This document shows positions 43,639-55,955 of a DNA stretch of 64,000 nt, piece by piece. Under the pieces are notes generated by a model. It saw only the letters and a program-made list of their open reading frames with translations, did no database searches and was not told where the DNA came from. Source of the stretch: Gyromitra esculenta (Eukaryota; Ascomycota; Pezizomycetes; Pezizales; Discinaceae); contig JBCAML010000005.1 of assembly GCA_038503075.1 (NCBI GenBank), forward strand, positions 1,736,001-1,800,000. Reading direction: 5' to 3'. The position numbers and the translations under genes are program-made. Positions within the stretch are counted from its first letter, which is position 1, and every line of letters starts with the position of its first letter.

Positions 43639-46600
43639 AGAGGACAAAAAGGCGTCTAGGGCAGCGGTATCTTGGAGGTCTTCAGCGGGTTCCCAGGTGG
43701 GGTGAGCATAGCCAGTCCATTCTACAAGGTACTGGAGCTGTCCTCTGTGGCTACGTTGATCTAGGATTTTTTCAATATAGTATTCTTCCTGATCATTAAC
43801 CACGACTGGTCCCAGTGGGGGTATAACTTGGCCCGGAAGAGCGTCAATGGCGGCGGGTTTCAATAAAGAAACATGAAAGACAGGATGATACTTAACCGAG
43901 GACGGGAGATCGATTTCATAGGCAAAAGGGGACACTACTTTTTTAACAGGGTAGGGTCCCATCCACTTCCAATCTAGCTTCCTGGCATTAAGGATCGTTT
44001 GGATATTCTTCATTGAAATGAAGACTAGGTCATCGACTTGGTAGGTACGAGCTGGCATGCGATGCTTGTTGGTGGCGGTTTCCTGGATGTCCTGGGCTGT
44101 CCTTATCTGCGTCCTAAGGAAGTCATATAGTTCCTGCATCTTTTGACTGAATGCAGCAGCATTTTTACTTTTTGGGGTAATTTGAATAGGAAGAAGGGTG
44201 GTATTGAAGCGAGGGTGGTAGCCATAATTGGTGAAAAAGGGGGAAACTTTCGTACTAGCCGATTCTTGGTTATTTGCAGAGAACTCGGCCATTGGCAACC
44301 ACCTGCTCCAGTCTTCCTGTTGGTAGGATACATATAAGCACAGATACTGATCCATAACAGCGTTAAGTTGTTCCGTTTGTCCATCTGTTTCAGGGTGGAA
44401 GGCAGTAGACAATCGCGCTTGAATTCCTAATCGTTGGTAGAGTTCCTTCCAGAAATTCGTGGTAAACTGAGTACCTCGATCAGAAGTAACACGTGTAGGT
44501 AGCCCATGAAGTTTCCAGATATGTTGTAGGTAGAGGTCGGCGACATCTCAAGAGTTGACAGTTGTATTACATGGGATTAGGTGTAGCATCTTTGATAAGC
44601 AGTCTACTATTACCATGATTGCATCGTAGCCGTTTGATTCTGAGAGGCCTGTAACAAAGTCCATTGAAACTTCTTGCCAGGGGCATTGAGGAATGGGTAG
44701 AGGTCGGAGAACACCTTGGGTATGTTGGGTAGTTGGTTTTGCCTTCTGACAGATATGGCAATTGCGTACGTATTGTCCTATTGTTTTCCTCATCTTGGGC
44801 CAATAAAAGCTTCTAGTGAGGAGTTCGAAGGTTTTATCTCGTCCTGGGTGTACTGCAGCGGGGGTATCATCGTGTCTTCTGATGAGTTCCAAACGGAGGG
44901 CGTCGAAGTCGGGGACATAGATACATCCTCGGTAACAGAGTTTTCCATTTTCCTCAGTACATTCGCTTAAGGTGATCTTTTTTGACTGTTGATCTTTATT
45001 TCTTAAGGCTCCAAGTATTTCTTTGGGGAACTTGTCAGTAACATATCCTTCTTTAATGAGTTGATTAAGGGGGGTGTCCAGTTCAGCGGCTTCATGTGCC
45101 AAAGAAGCCGATAACAAACTTAGCTTAGGATCAACATTTTCCTTTTTTAACACCACTTGACTTTGGTGCGCCAATCGTTCATCCCCTTCCTTGGGGAGAT
45201 CTCCTGATCTCCTGGTCAAAGCATCCGGCTTTCCTCCTTGACTTCCTGGTCGGTATGTAATGACAAAATCAAACTGAGAGAGATATTCAGCCCATCTTGC
45301 TTGGTGGCAATTGAGTTGTTTAGTACTCATGAAGTACTAAAGATGCTTATGATCGCTAATAACGTCGATGGGGTGTTTAGAGCCTTCTAGTTCCGGGCGC
45401 CATTCTTTGAATACACGGAAGATTGCGAGTAACTCCTTATCGTAGATCTCGTAGTTGCATTCTGCAGGTGAATGCTTTTTAGAGAAGGAGGCTACTGGGT
45501 GTAATACTCTGGCATCGTCATATTGGGACAAAACACCTCCGGATACAAAGTCAGAGGCATTGGTTTCCAAGATGATTTTTTTATCCAGGTCAAAGTGGAT
45601 AAGGATTGGGGCAGTAGTAAAGGCGTATTTTAAGTTTTCAAAGACGATATCCGCCTCAACAGTCCATTCAAAGGGGATCCCTTTCTTTGTGAGAGCTGCA
45701 AGGGGCAAGGCGAGTTTGGAGAATCCCAGAATAAATTGGCGATAGAAATTAGCAAATCCTAAGAAAGCCTGAACATCTTTGACACTTTTTGGTGTATCCC
45801 ATTCTCAGACTGCTTTAAGTTTCTCTTCGTCCATTTTAATGCCGTCAGGGGTGAGGATGAGACCGATGTACTTTGTTGTTTGTACCTCGAATTCGCACTT
45901 CTCTGGTTTTAGCAGGATGTCATTGTCTTTGAGTGTTTGTAGGACCTTTCGAACGTGGCTTTGGTGTTCAGCGAAGGTGTTAGTGTAGATGAGAATGTCA
46001 TCAAGGTAGGCGGTGCAAAAAATGTCAAGGTATTCCGTAAGACAGTCATTCACAAAGCGTTGAAATGTTTCTGGGGCATTAGTCAGCCAGAATGGCATGA
46101 CCTGGTATTCGTAAAGACCATAGAGGGTACGGAAAGCTGTTTTCCATTCGTCCCCTTCGGCGATGCATACTTGATGGTAGCCGTCATGGAGGTCTAACTT
46201 AGTATACCATTGGGCTTTTAGCAAGTCGGTCAAGGGTTTCTTGGATGAGGGGAGAGGTATAGCGATCTTTGATGGTGATGGCGTTAAGGCCCAGATAGTG
46301 CACACAAAGTCGCAGAGAGCCATCAGCCTTTTTAATGAAGAGGACGGGAGAGCCAGCAGGGGAAAAACTAGTACGGATGAATCCTTTCTCTAGGTTGTCC
46401 TCGCTGTACTTTTTTAGAACGATTAGTTCTTCACGGGACATTCCATAGAGAGGGCCAAAGAGGGCATCTTTTCCTTCCTGCAGTTGTATCATATGATCGT
46501 AAGGTCGATGGGGTGGTAATCCTTGAGCTTTCTTCTTGTCAAACATATCCAAGAAGTCGTGGTATTCCGTAGGGATTCTTGCTTTCCATTCTTCTTTTGT

Positions 46601-47280
46601 CGTTTTTTCCTCTAGGATTTTGTTAATCTCATAAAGAGACATAGCATATGCTTGAGAGGTGTGTTTCCAGGTGAGGGTTCCAAAGCTAGCGGCTCCAATA
46701 AAGGATAGATTTAGCCTGGGAGGAGTGGGGATCGAGGGAGCGGATACTACAGGGAGGTGAGGGGCACAGCGGGTGGTGCAGAGTTCAGAGTTGAACTCAA
46801 TGTGTTTGTCAGCGAAGTGGAGGCGGACATCATGGTGGTTCATCCATGGGATTCCTAGTACCAGGGGGTAATGCCCTAGTTGAGTGACGAAGCATGGTGC
46901 TTGCTCCTGATGCTGCTGAATGGAGAGGTTGATATTGGCAATGTGGGTAATATTTTCTGAGGCGATGGGGTGGCCATTGATCACTTCAAGCTGTCTGGGT
47001 ATTTTTAGGGGAAATAGAGGGAGAGAATGGTGACTCGCGAATTCCTTATCGATGAAAGCCAATCCCGAGGCTCCTGTGTCCAATAGTGCGTTTGTTTTTA
47101 TGATTTTATTGCTATGAGAAATGCTACACGAAATAACAAAATGTTCCCCATCCAACTGATCCTCCACGCACATATTCGATACTGAAAACCCTGAAATCAA
47201 AAACGCAGACATAGGTAAAGAAAAGGAAACCAAAGCAGGGTCACTGGTCAACTTTGGTTGGACTAGTTTCAAGTCTCCTC
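43639..47280 (-). pseudogene. Gypsy-A2 pol
   Basis: Protease LLDTGASGLAF and the start of RT lie in frame 47272-46199. RT continues 46323-45805 with the catalytic YLDD box intact (AYLDDILIYT). RNase H ([27 protein letters not shown]) is at 45708-45337. Integrase (HHCC region with NCHICQ; MDFVTGLSES) is at 45330-44548 and continues with its C-terminal part and chromodomain (YYIEKILDQRSHRG, YLVEWTGY) at 44412-43639. Breaks: a frameshift near 46200, TGA 45807-45805, lesions near 45335 and 44548. Pol begins in the -1 frame relative to gag with only about a 10-nt overlap. Confidence 0.92.
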
Positions 47281-48654
47281 AGAGGCTCCTGGTGCTTCGA
47301 TAGCGAAAAACTGAGGTGGTAGCGGAGGAGGAGGAAGATGTTGAGTGGAAGAGGCAGGAGGAGCAGGGGTGCTGACATGGTTGGTGAGTGCTCCTCTCAT
47401 GGTGGGTTTCTTGGGAGCGGAAGGACAGTTGGTGTAGGAATGATCGGGGGCGGTGCAAAACATGCATTTGCCGGTGGATCGGCGCCATAGTTTCTCTTCT
47501 TCTGAGAGTTTCCGGTGTCCATTTACTATGGTGTAGCGTTGGTCCTGTGGTGGGCAAGGGAGGTTGCTGGTTCTGCCAAAGGAGAGATCCATGGGGGTGA
47601 GGCCTCTGGGGATAAAGGATGAGGCGGGGGCAAAGGAGGTTGTTGTTTGAGTACTAAATTGTCCCATGATGTCCCGGGTATTTCCTCGTTTCTCTACTTT
47701 ACGGGCTGGAATGCGGTTATCTAGACGGGTGAGGGTGATAATCATTTCACTGAGGGTGGCGGGGACAGCGGTGGCAAAGACCATGGCCTCTTTGAGTTCC
47801 TCTGACATACCTTGTTCTAGGGCATCCATCTTCGAGTTTTCATCGAAGTTAAGTTGCCCCATGACTCTTTGGAAGTCGGCTAGGTAAGCCAAGAAGTCGT
47901 GTTTTCCCTGACGGAGCTGGTGCAGTTCTCGTCAAGCAGTGCCAGTTGGGTCCTGGTCTCCGAAGGCAGTCACCAGGACAGTGATTAGTTCTGCACTGAT
48001 CCACGTAGTAAGACTGGAGGGGAGAACGGTATGGCGGACTTGCTCCAAAGCTGCTCCTTCTAGACAGTTGATGGTATAGAGGATAATAGTGGTCTCGTTC
48101 GCAAAGCGGTCTCGGTTAATGGTAAGTTTAGAGTGTAATTGCAGTATGAAGCCTGGGAGCTTAGCTCTGGATCCATCAAACTTTTCCGGATTTGGCATAC
48201 ATTCTGAACAGTGGGAGTTTGTCGGCGGAGGTGGGGTGGCGGTGAGATTGGGTAGAGCTGGGGGTTCTTGGTTGGCTGAGCAAGCTTCATTTCGCTCTTG
48301 TCGTAACCTTGCAATCAGGCTTGCTGCTTCTGTTACTTGTTGATCCTGTTCCATAGCCCGTCGTGTCGCATTGTCGGCCTGGATTCGAGCGGTATTGAGT
48401 TTGATCTCATTTTCTCGCTTGCTTTCCTGGAGAACATCAATTTGGTCTTCTAGAGCCTGGTTGAGATTCTGGAACTGATTGTATAGCTCGATGGGGTCTT
48501 CTCTCAGGGCCTGGGCGAAGACTTCTTTCGTGGGAAATCTCTGAGTTGCGATCACAACTCCTTCGGTGGAATGGCCAGCAGGGGTGGGGGAGCTAATGAT
48601 CTCGGATTGTTGCATGGGAGGGAGTTGGTGCGTATGTAATGTGAGTCGAGCCAT
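47269..48654 (-). pseudogene. Gypsy-A2 gag
   Basis: Frame 48654-47269 is interrupted once by TGA at 47934-47932, where Gypsy-A1 has CGA. Same domain plan as A1: NPEKFDGSRAKLPGFILQL, AYLADFQRVMGQLNFDENSK, knuckle CMFCTAPDHSYTNC, Pro-rich tail PPPPLPPQFFAIE. Gag packages the RNA and forms the particle. Confidence 0.9.
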
Positions 48655-48793
48655 TCGGGGGTGACTTCAGTGGCTAGTTAAGGTCTTCGCGGTGTTAGGC
48701 AGGGAAAAACTTGTAAAATGGATTGGCGAATCCAATTAAGTATTTCTATAAAGGGGCTTCGAGGTAGAAGGTGTAGAAGAGGAAGCAACGTAA

Positions 48794-49203
48794 TCTCATG
48801 GTTCGACACCTAAGTTAAGCCCTTCAGTATCCCTGAAGGTAAGCAGTGCTACTTAAGCAAGCTGTCAGCATGTTTGAATAGTGCGATGTTTCTACAGATT
48901 CTACAAGGGGTCTATCTCAAGGCGAGACAAGTGCAGCGAGGTGGACAACGACAGTGAAGATTCTGAACTAGAACCAAGATAGTATTCGAACAATACAGCA
49001 GAAGTTAAACGAGAACGTTGCTTAAAGAGAGAAGAAGTAGAAAATACTGAGCAACCGAAATCCATCACTTAAATACCCCGCTTTTCATACCAAATGACTG
49101 GTAACCGACAAAGAACAGAACAACAAAGACATTGTACCCTTTACCCAAAACTGTGGCAACCAACATATTATTCTAAACCCCTTACTCGTTCCTATCCATG
49201 AAA
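48794..49203 (-). repeat. LTR-A, 5' LTR of Gypsy-A2
   Basis: TCTCATGG to CCATGAAA, 410 bp, adjacent to the gag leader. Aligns along its length with 36742-37152. Confidence 0.92.
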
Positions 49204-49264
49204 GAATGTCGCCTCCGTTCATTACGTATAGCTTGCTATTATGTAGCAAGCAATTAACTCAAGT

Positions 49265-49891
49265 CTAAATCCTAGTGGAGAATCGGAGGATTACATTTAG
49301 CCTCTCGCTTTTCCATCCTAGAGAAGCTCGAGCCGGAGCCATCAAATCCATTGTTTGATGTGTTGCGTCTGTCATGCCTTGATAGAAGAAAGCAAGTAGG
49401 GTATCTGATTCGGCTCGGGAACGTCTCATTATCCGGAGGTGCTGCTTCCGGATCCGACCCTGATTCTTGTGTGCTTTAACCATATAAACCTTTCTAGTTT
49501 TGGGGCAATAGTCAAATGACGAAATTGTTGGAGTAGATACTCCTAGGCCGGAAGGGCCGGACAGCTCCTCAGTAGTAGGCCGAGGTGCCCTGTCATTCAG
49601 ATCTGGGCCGCGTGGGGGATCAGTAGAACCAGATATCCCTTGGGAGTTGAATAAAATACATTCTGTTGGCTGATGAATAATATTTCCACCCAAAACTCTT
49701 TTGAAGAGTATAGGCATAATAACTAGTGCTGTTGCCGTAGAGTGTTCGTTATGAGCTAGCAGTGGCGGATCAAAGGGTTCCAATGCTTCAGAATATGATG
49801 GCTGGCCAATACCACTTGTCATTTCCCCAGGAGTCGTTGGCAAGCGGTGTTTTGTTTTGTGGTTGGTATCATTATTGTTTGCTAGAACCAC
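49265..49891 (-). CDS. Hypothetical protein, unrecognised
   Basis: Open frame of about 200 codons on the minus strand ending at TAA 49265. The first ATG would give MTSGIGQPSYSEALEPFD... (near 49824). Alternatively it is a downstream exon, since a CTAG acceptor-like site lies just upstream of 49891. The C-terminal half is basic (KTRKVYMVKAHKNQGRIRKQ). It resembles no family I know. It lies between Gypsy-A2 and an RTC4-like fragment and could be a remnant of a neighbouring gene. Confidence 0.4.
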   Translation of the reverse strand: MVLANNNDTNHKTKHRLPTTPGEMTSGIGQPSYSEALEPFDPPLLAHNEHSTATALVIMPILFKRVLGGNIIHQPTECILFNSQGISGSTDPPRGPDLNDRAPRPTTEELSGPSGLGVSTPTISSFDYCPKTRKVYMVKAHKNQGRIRKQHLRIMRRSRAESDTLLAFFYQGMTDATHQTMDLMAPARASLGWKSERLNVILRFSTRI

Positions 49892-50174
49892 GAGGATGAT
49901 ACACTAGAATTCTGAAGTCTGATTAGTAATATCCCCTACCTGAATCATGTCACAGTATTGCTCATGTGATTGTATTTGCACAGGCCTGTATCTGCTTAGG
50001 TATATGTTTACATATACATACATGTATAAGTTCATATGAATGCATATGCTTGAATATGTTTCTGTATATAAACAAGAAATTTGCCAGGGTCATTGATTTG
50101 CGCTCTTCAGCTTGATCCTAGATAAAAATATTCAAAGCTAATAAGATGTATGATAACTAATTTTAGTAATCAAC

Positions 50175-50545
50175 CTAATCAAAATCGGAATCATAATTTT
50201 CATCATCTTCGATAGAACCATATATTTCACTACTCTCAGGAATATTAGAGGCCACATCATATCCCACTGACATGTCCTCCATTATAAGTCGAATAACAAC
50301 TTCAGGGACCAAAACATATTGCAAAAGCTTTAAGCAGCTCTCTGCACCAGGTGGAACGGGTAAGTCTTTGACGTTCGTATAGAGAATCGTCAATATTCTA
50401 GAGGCGCCTATTCAAACAGCAAGATATATAAGCTATTGACGTCATTTCAAACATTATACAACTTACCCTTTGATCCGTAGTACCCAGCATGACTAGTATC
50501 TAACCCTTCACAATCCATTTCTTCTGTGCCTCTTGTTCAAAGCCA
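50175..50545 (-). pseudogene. RTC4-like domain fragment, interrupted by LINE
   Basis: Exon about 50545-50467 (MDCEGLDTSHAGYYGSKG) joins exon 50407-50175 across a 59-nt intron 50466-50408 (GTAAGT donor, ATAG acceptor). The joined protein has the GYYGxKG motif and the C-terminal signature YVLVPEVVIRLIMEDMSV ... ESSEIYG, typical of RTC4-like domains (named for yeast restriction of telomere capping 4). An in-frame stop precedes the first exon and a short LINE (50582-51689) sits immediately upstream, so the N-terminal region is lost. The acidic tail is DDENYDSDFD. Confidence 0.7.
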
Positions 50546-50581
50546 ACCCTCCTTCAATGCCCTATCCAGCCAAGCAGATGG

Positions 50582-51689
50582 TTTTTTTTTTTTTTTTTGT
50601 TTAAATCATTTGATTATTGTTTCTAGGTACAAAACCGCTTATGCAACACAAAGTTTATGAAGTCAAAACACCTATCCCCACCAAATAAACACCCTTATCC
50701 GCCTGGGTAACATGAGAGAACACAAAAGAAAAGCGAGCCAGGTACTTCCAACAGAACAAGACGATGTTCCTGCGATAAATGACTTAATGGTGCAGGGAAA
50801 ATTGACAACAAATGTCTGTGAGAGTGAGGAGACTTGCAAGCAACTGCCAAAAAACAATGAGAAACAATAGAAGAAAGCCCAATGTAAAGCCACAATGGAA
50901 GTAAAGGGCAGCCAGGAAATATTCCAATCAAGGTTAGTTGGGGTTGAGCAAGTATAAGTAAAGTGACCTAAAGGTCCATCTGGTCATCTGCCGGAGGGGG
51001 CGGTGAGGCCTTTGAAGGGCGTGATGGGCAGCTGCTCAGGTGTGACTCATGGGGTCCGTCACAGTTAACACACTTGACAAGAGTGTGAGAGCAGGGGCGG
51101 CCTTTGGTTGAGCAAGAGAGTGTGGGGCAGCTATGAGCTGCTGTGGGAGAAGTCCAACACACCAGCGGCAGCATGGTTGATTGGGGCATATGTTTGTGTG
51201 GTGTCCAAATTTGTGGCATTGGGAACACGGGGTGGACGGTCCAAAACGGAGTTTGCTTTCGGATCTAACGGTAGTGGAGAAGGCAGATAAGCAAGTGCGG
51301 TTGGCGATCTCATTAGCTTTGGGGCCAGAGAGTGTGATAACAATTGAGGAAACTGTTTTTCCTTTTCGTTTTTCAGGTAGAGTGAGCCATCTGGGGGGAA
51401 TGTCCATAATAAGGCCAGGGTTAAAGTTGCAAAGTTCTTGTTGAATGGCAAGAGGCTCCATAGAAGTGGGGATACCATGTACAACAAGTTGATGCAATGG
51501 TTCGTCAAGGTGTAGGGAGCGAGCACCTGGGATGATGTGGAGAAATTGGCCAACTTTTCTGTAATGAGTGTTGGCAAACATGTTGTTCATGACTGTCAAC
51601 GACACATTCTGGGAATGTGTGTCTATTGCCACAGACTGGATGGTGATGGAACCAATGGCAGAGTTAAGTTCCAATGGCAGAGTTAAGTT
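50582..51689 (-). mobile_element. Short ORF1-only LINE, source-locus copy
   Basis: Inverted near-identical copy of 28667-29772, with the 19-bp duplicated 5' end. Here both target duplications are present: AGCCAAGCAGATGG at 50568-50581 and 51690-51703. So this is the original insertion, and 28667-29772 is a secondary copy. Confidence 0.92.
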
Positions 51690-51769
51690 AGCCAAGCAGA
51701 TGGTGTGATACCATTCATAATATCATAGAGGAGCGGCTTTAAGGACATGACTCGCGTTTCCACGGTCCG

Positions 51770-52235
51770 AAAATTTAGTCTTGGGTATGGGCTTGGTTCC
51801 AGATTGGTCCCCACAGGTGCCCTTGAATTTAATGCTGTCTAATTTCATAGATGGTTGTCCTGTTGTAGGGGTTAGTCGCATGGATGTTTGGTTGTTTTAC
51901 TTTGTTGTTGTTTGTTATGTTTCTCTGGGTTTCCTTTATAATGAGTCATGCGTTTGTCATCGAGAGGACGGAATATGGGTATATAAGCGAAGGGTTTTCC
52001 CCTTTTGTTGTACTTTTCTTTCTCTTCTCTTTAAGCAATGTCTTCTATAGCTCACTCTTGTATTTTACAATACAAACCCCGATTACACCTCGTAGTTCTT
52101 CGCTGTCGCTGTCTTTGAATCTTTACCATCCGAAGAACCCGTAGGGCCTGTGGAATCTTTGCATATACTCTTGCTGTTAGTTTCTCTTCCAAGTAGCACT
52201 GCTTATCTTGGGGGATACCTGAGAGCTTGACAAAA
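51770..52235 (+). repeat. LTR-C, source-locus copy
   Basis: Read on the plus strand: a TATATAAG box at 51980, CTTCTCTTTAAGCAATG, GACAGCGA-type core (complement), AAGTAGCACTGCTTATC and an end at CCTTGAGA (52235). Parallel layout to LTR-A suggests a diverged member of the same Gypsy lineage. The left end is uncertain. Confidence 0.65.
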
Positions 52236-52791
52236 ACCTCGCTCCTTGAGACTAATTACATTCATCTGAATAGTTGTGCTTCCACCGCTTCCTGTATTCA
52301 TAGTGCGCAACCTGCAAAACCTGCTCCTCTCTTGGGGCGCTGTGGACGGGCGGTAGGGGGCGCCCTTTCAGTAACCTTGAGATCTGACATCGCTCCCCTC
52401 TTCGCGGCAGGAGGGTGCGTCAACGCGGACTCCCACTAGGTAGGCCTTTCCTAGGGGTGTACCACCAGTGGAGCCTGCGAGTGACGTGTGAAGCACGCTC
52501 AGCGGTGGGGGCAAAGGCCCCTGAATAGCTCACCAAGGAGCAGGCCGAGTAATAGTATATATCCGTATATAGAGTAGAGAGTAGTATATAGAAAGTAATA
52601 ATATACAGAATAATTGTGGTATGGTGATGGATGACGTGCAAGAGCCACGCCCCCGCCAAAGATATACATGCTCCCCCACTACCGCCTCGATACCCTACCT
52701 ATATCACGTGACAATCCACGTGACATCGCCTCCCTACCACACCCGCAACCTCACGCCCCACCACAGCGCTTTGATACCATAAGTCAAGTTT

Positions 52792-53475
52792 TCATTCGTA
52801 GTTTTCTTCGTTGACTTCCCAATCCTGGAGACTGAAATGGTGCTGGATAATCAATTGACTGTAGCGCAAAAAAGAGTCCCATTCGTTGCCCTCTTCATCC
52901 TGACACTCAAAAATCTATTCCGGAAGGGGACCACATAAAACTTGTGAAGCTTCTGATCTTTGGGGACGATGGACGGATTGCCAGTGTTGGTGTATCATCT
53001 GTTTATATATCTAAGTACTAGGGTTTGGCTCTCGTTTCTACAATTGATGGTTGAATACATATTGAACTTACCTTATTAGCTTCATCCCAAGGGTAAAATT
53101 TCTCTTTTTGTCCACAAAACACATGAAGATGGTCTTCAAACAGCAAATAGTGATTGTTTGACCCGTATAGGTTGGGAAAGACGGGGGTTTGGGGTTTCTC
53201 GAGCCTTTTTGGCTTCACATCTTCATGCTACTTCAATAAATCTTTGAAGACCCCTGTTTTGATCTTTGAGAATCTTTTAATCACTAATGCTTTGTCTAGA
53301 TTATTCCCTTTTTGTCGGGCATCTCGCTCCCTCCTGAGTTGCGCAGAAAACTTAGGTCGTACAACCTCCTTATGGACATTCAGATGTTCCATATCCCCGT
53401 TTCAGAAATGTTGAAGGAGCAATATTTGAGCATTCTTACCTGTGTAGGTTTTATCACAAACAGAGCAGGATTCCA
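52792..53475 (-). pseudogene. C2H2 zinc finger-like host gene, source-locus copy
   Basis: Inverted paralogue of 26879-27563 with the same TGA after QHF and an additional TAG before HEDMKPKRLEKPQTP. It lies between a LINE insertion at its 5' side and LTR-C at its 3' side. Function unknown. Confidence 0.5.
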
Positions 53476-53684
53476 TCTCTAGCTTGATCGAAATCGTAAG
53501 TAGACAAGAAGATGTTCCCTTCTGTATGGGCGATGCCAAGACAGTTGGTGTTGTCCCTACGTACTAGGTGACAACGCAAAGAAACCCAAGCACAATCAGC
53601 ATCTATCATCAAGAACTTTCTAGTATAGTTATCTAGCTTAGCGGAAGACAAATTATCTAAATAAAGATAGCTCTAGTTAATCTG

Positions 53685-55941
53685 TTTTTTTTTTTTTTTG
53701 TTTAAATCATTTGATTATTGTTTCTAGGTACAAAACCGCTTATGCAACACAAAGTTTATGAAGTCAAAAACACCTATCCCCAGCAGTAACCATCCACGCC
53801 CCAGGATAACAAAAGAAAGATACAAAGGAAAAATAAATAAACCAAACCTATAGGCGTACCTATAGGGAAGTGACCCCACTGATCATAACAATGATCCTGC
53901 AATATATGACTTTCGTAAGTAAGGAGAAGTAACAATTTAGGTACTAAAAAAGTAAAGAAAAAATAGATAAAGAAACAGAAACTGCAGAAGATAACTGATT
54001 TGAGGTTCCAGTGAGTGGTAGAGGGTGCCAGTTATTCCACTTAGGTGGGTATCCGGTCATGGTGTGGCGAATATAATTAACGATTGGTTGCAGTTGGGTA
54101 GGGTCGTTCCAGATATCTTCAACAGAGGTTAGGTCAGGGATGAACTTTTCTCTGGCTTCTGCCCTTGCTGGGCAGCGAAGAATAGCATGCTCAAGGTCTT
54201 CGTCTTCCTCTTGGCATCTGGGGCAGCGTTTAGAGAGGCCCTGGGAATGCCAGGACTGGTGGGCGGCAAGGTAGCTTTTGTGGGTGCGGAATTGGTGGAG
54301 TCTCCTGCTCATTAAGCGATTCAATCTCATGAAGTTTGGTGCAATAGTGGAGAGAGGGTTGGTGTAATAGCAGGGAGGGAGGCATGATGTAGCCCAGAGG
54401 GTCATGCAGAGCTCTTGGACCATTGCTGGTGTGATGGTAGGTGGTTCAGTGGAGGGTTTGAGATTGCTCTGTAGTGCGTTGTTGATTAAGACACACAGTT
54501 GGTCAATTGGGAGTGGCTTGTTGGTTTTGGCTTTGGATGTCCATGTTTTCAAGTTTGTTGATACACCCAGGGGGAGATGGCGATGTGATGGCGTTCTGAA
54601 GGGGTCTTCAAGTGGGAAATAACTAGGGAACCTGCCTGAGACGGGGTTGTGATATGGTGAAGCAGTCATGCTGTGAATAGCAAACTGGAGATGGTATTTG
54701 TAGCACAGTACGTTGATTGGGGGCAGTGCTGCGTTTGGGCACAGGGTGAGTGAGTTGGTTGATGTAAAGCAGTTGGTGACCCAGCGAAGTACTTTGTCCC
54801 AAAGGCGTTGGAGAAGGGTGAGGGAGGAGTTGCTGGGTGTGAAGACAGCAGAGCCATAGAGCATTGTGGGGAGGATGACAGCCTGGGCCAGTCTTCTGTT
54901 ATTGTATGAGGTGAGTCCTGTTCCAGCTGGAGACAGGCAGCGGAGGAGGAGGAATGTTTTGTTAGCTTTCAAAAAGCGTTGTTTGAAGTGATGGAATGGT
55001 GACAAATTGGCTTCAAACCAAAGGCCAATCCATTTGACGACTTTGAGAGGGAAGAAGAGATTGTTATTGAGGGAGATGGGGAGATTGCAGAAAGGCAATT
55101 GATCTCTTTCTGTTCTCCAATGAATGAAATCTGTTTTGGCAATGGAGAAAGAGATGTCTAGTACTGATCCCACACGTTGCAGGTAGTTCCAGGCTTGTTG
55201 GAGTTGTTGTATGTTGGATCTTTCTGAGGAGGATGCAACAGTGAGGCTGAAGTCGTCAACATAGGAGAGGGTGATTCCTTTTGCTAGTTTGACATGATGG
55301 AGTGGGGCGACATAGATGATGAAGAGGAGTGGGGAGATTGGTGAACCCTGAGGTACGCCCACATCTATTGGTTCAAAGGTGAAAGGACTACCTTTGAAGA
55401 GTAGACGGCATAATCTAATGGAGAGGAAGGAGAGGACCCAGTGAACAAGGTATTCAGGAGTGTCTTTTTTCCTCAATTGCTTGGCGAGGGTGTTGCCTCT
55501 GATATTATCAAAGCCTCCTTTGATATCTAGAAAGAGTGATGAAACCTTGCGTCCAGATGCCTGAAGTAGTTTGATTTCATGGAGAAGTGTTGTTCCGGCA
55601 TCAGAGATGCTTCTGCCTGGGAGTGATCCTAGTTGATTGGGGTGGATGAGGCCAGCAGTGAGGGCATGGTCGTAGAGGCGGAATGCAGCAATACGTTCCA
55701 AGATCTTGGAGAGTGTTTCTAAGAGAACAATAATGGGGAAAGAGGATGGTTCACTGTAGGAGGGTTTGCCGGCTTTGGGTAGAACAATGCCGTTGGCTGC
55801 TTTGAGTGAGCTGGGGTGGATGCCATATTGTAAGAGGGGGGTGAGAAGTGATGCAATTGCTACCGGGTTAAGAGTGTGGATATGTTTCCAGACTCCATAT
55901 GGGATTTGGTCAGTGCCTGGGGTGGAGGTGTTGGAGGATAC
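53685..55941 (-). mobile_element. 5'-truncated LINE (ORF2 C-terminal two thirds)
   Basis: Poly-T at 53685-53699 and then the shared tail. ORF2 is open from about 55938 to 53944 (RT with the YVDD box and CCHC). Flanked by CTCTAGTTAATCTG at 53671-53684 and 55942-55955. Only scattered substitutions separate it from 24420-26671 (for example AFLLLR versus TFLLLR, THCF versus TNCF). Confidence 0.92.
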
Positions 55942-55955
55942 CTCTAGTTAATCTG

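Larger units (their letters stand above)
36742..49203 (-). mobile_element. Gypsy-A2, Ty3/Gypsy chromovirus, host of Gypsy-A1
   Basis: Minus-strand element with 5' LTR 48794-49203 and 3' LTR 36742-37152. Gag lies at 48654-47269. Pol runs 47280-43639 and, after the Gypsy-A1 insertion (37208-43633), ends at 37202-37153 just before the 3' LTR. The pol C-terminus joins across A1 at the GTAGT duplication. The 5-bp flanks of the two outer LTR ends (GCTTG, GAATG) do not match, so one side may be rearranged. Several frameshifts and stops inactivate it. Confidence 0.9.
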
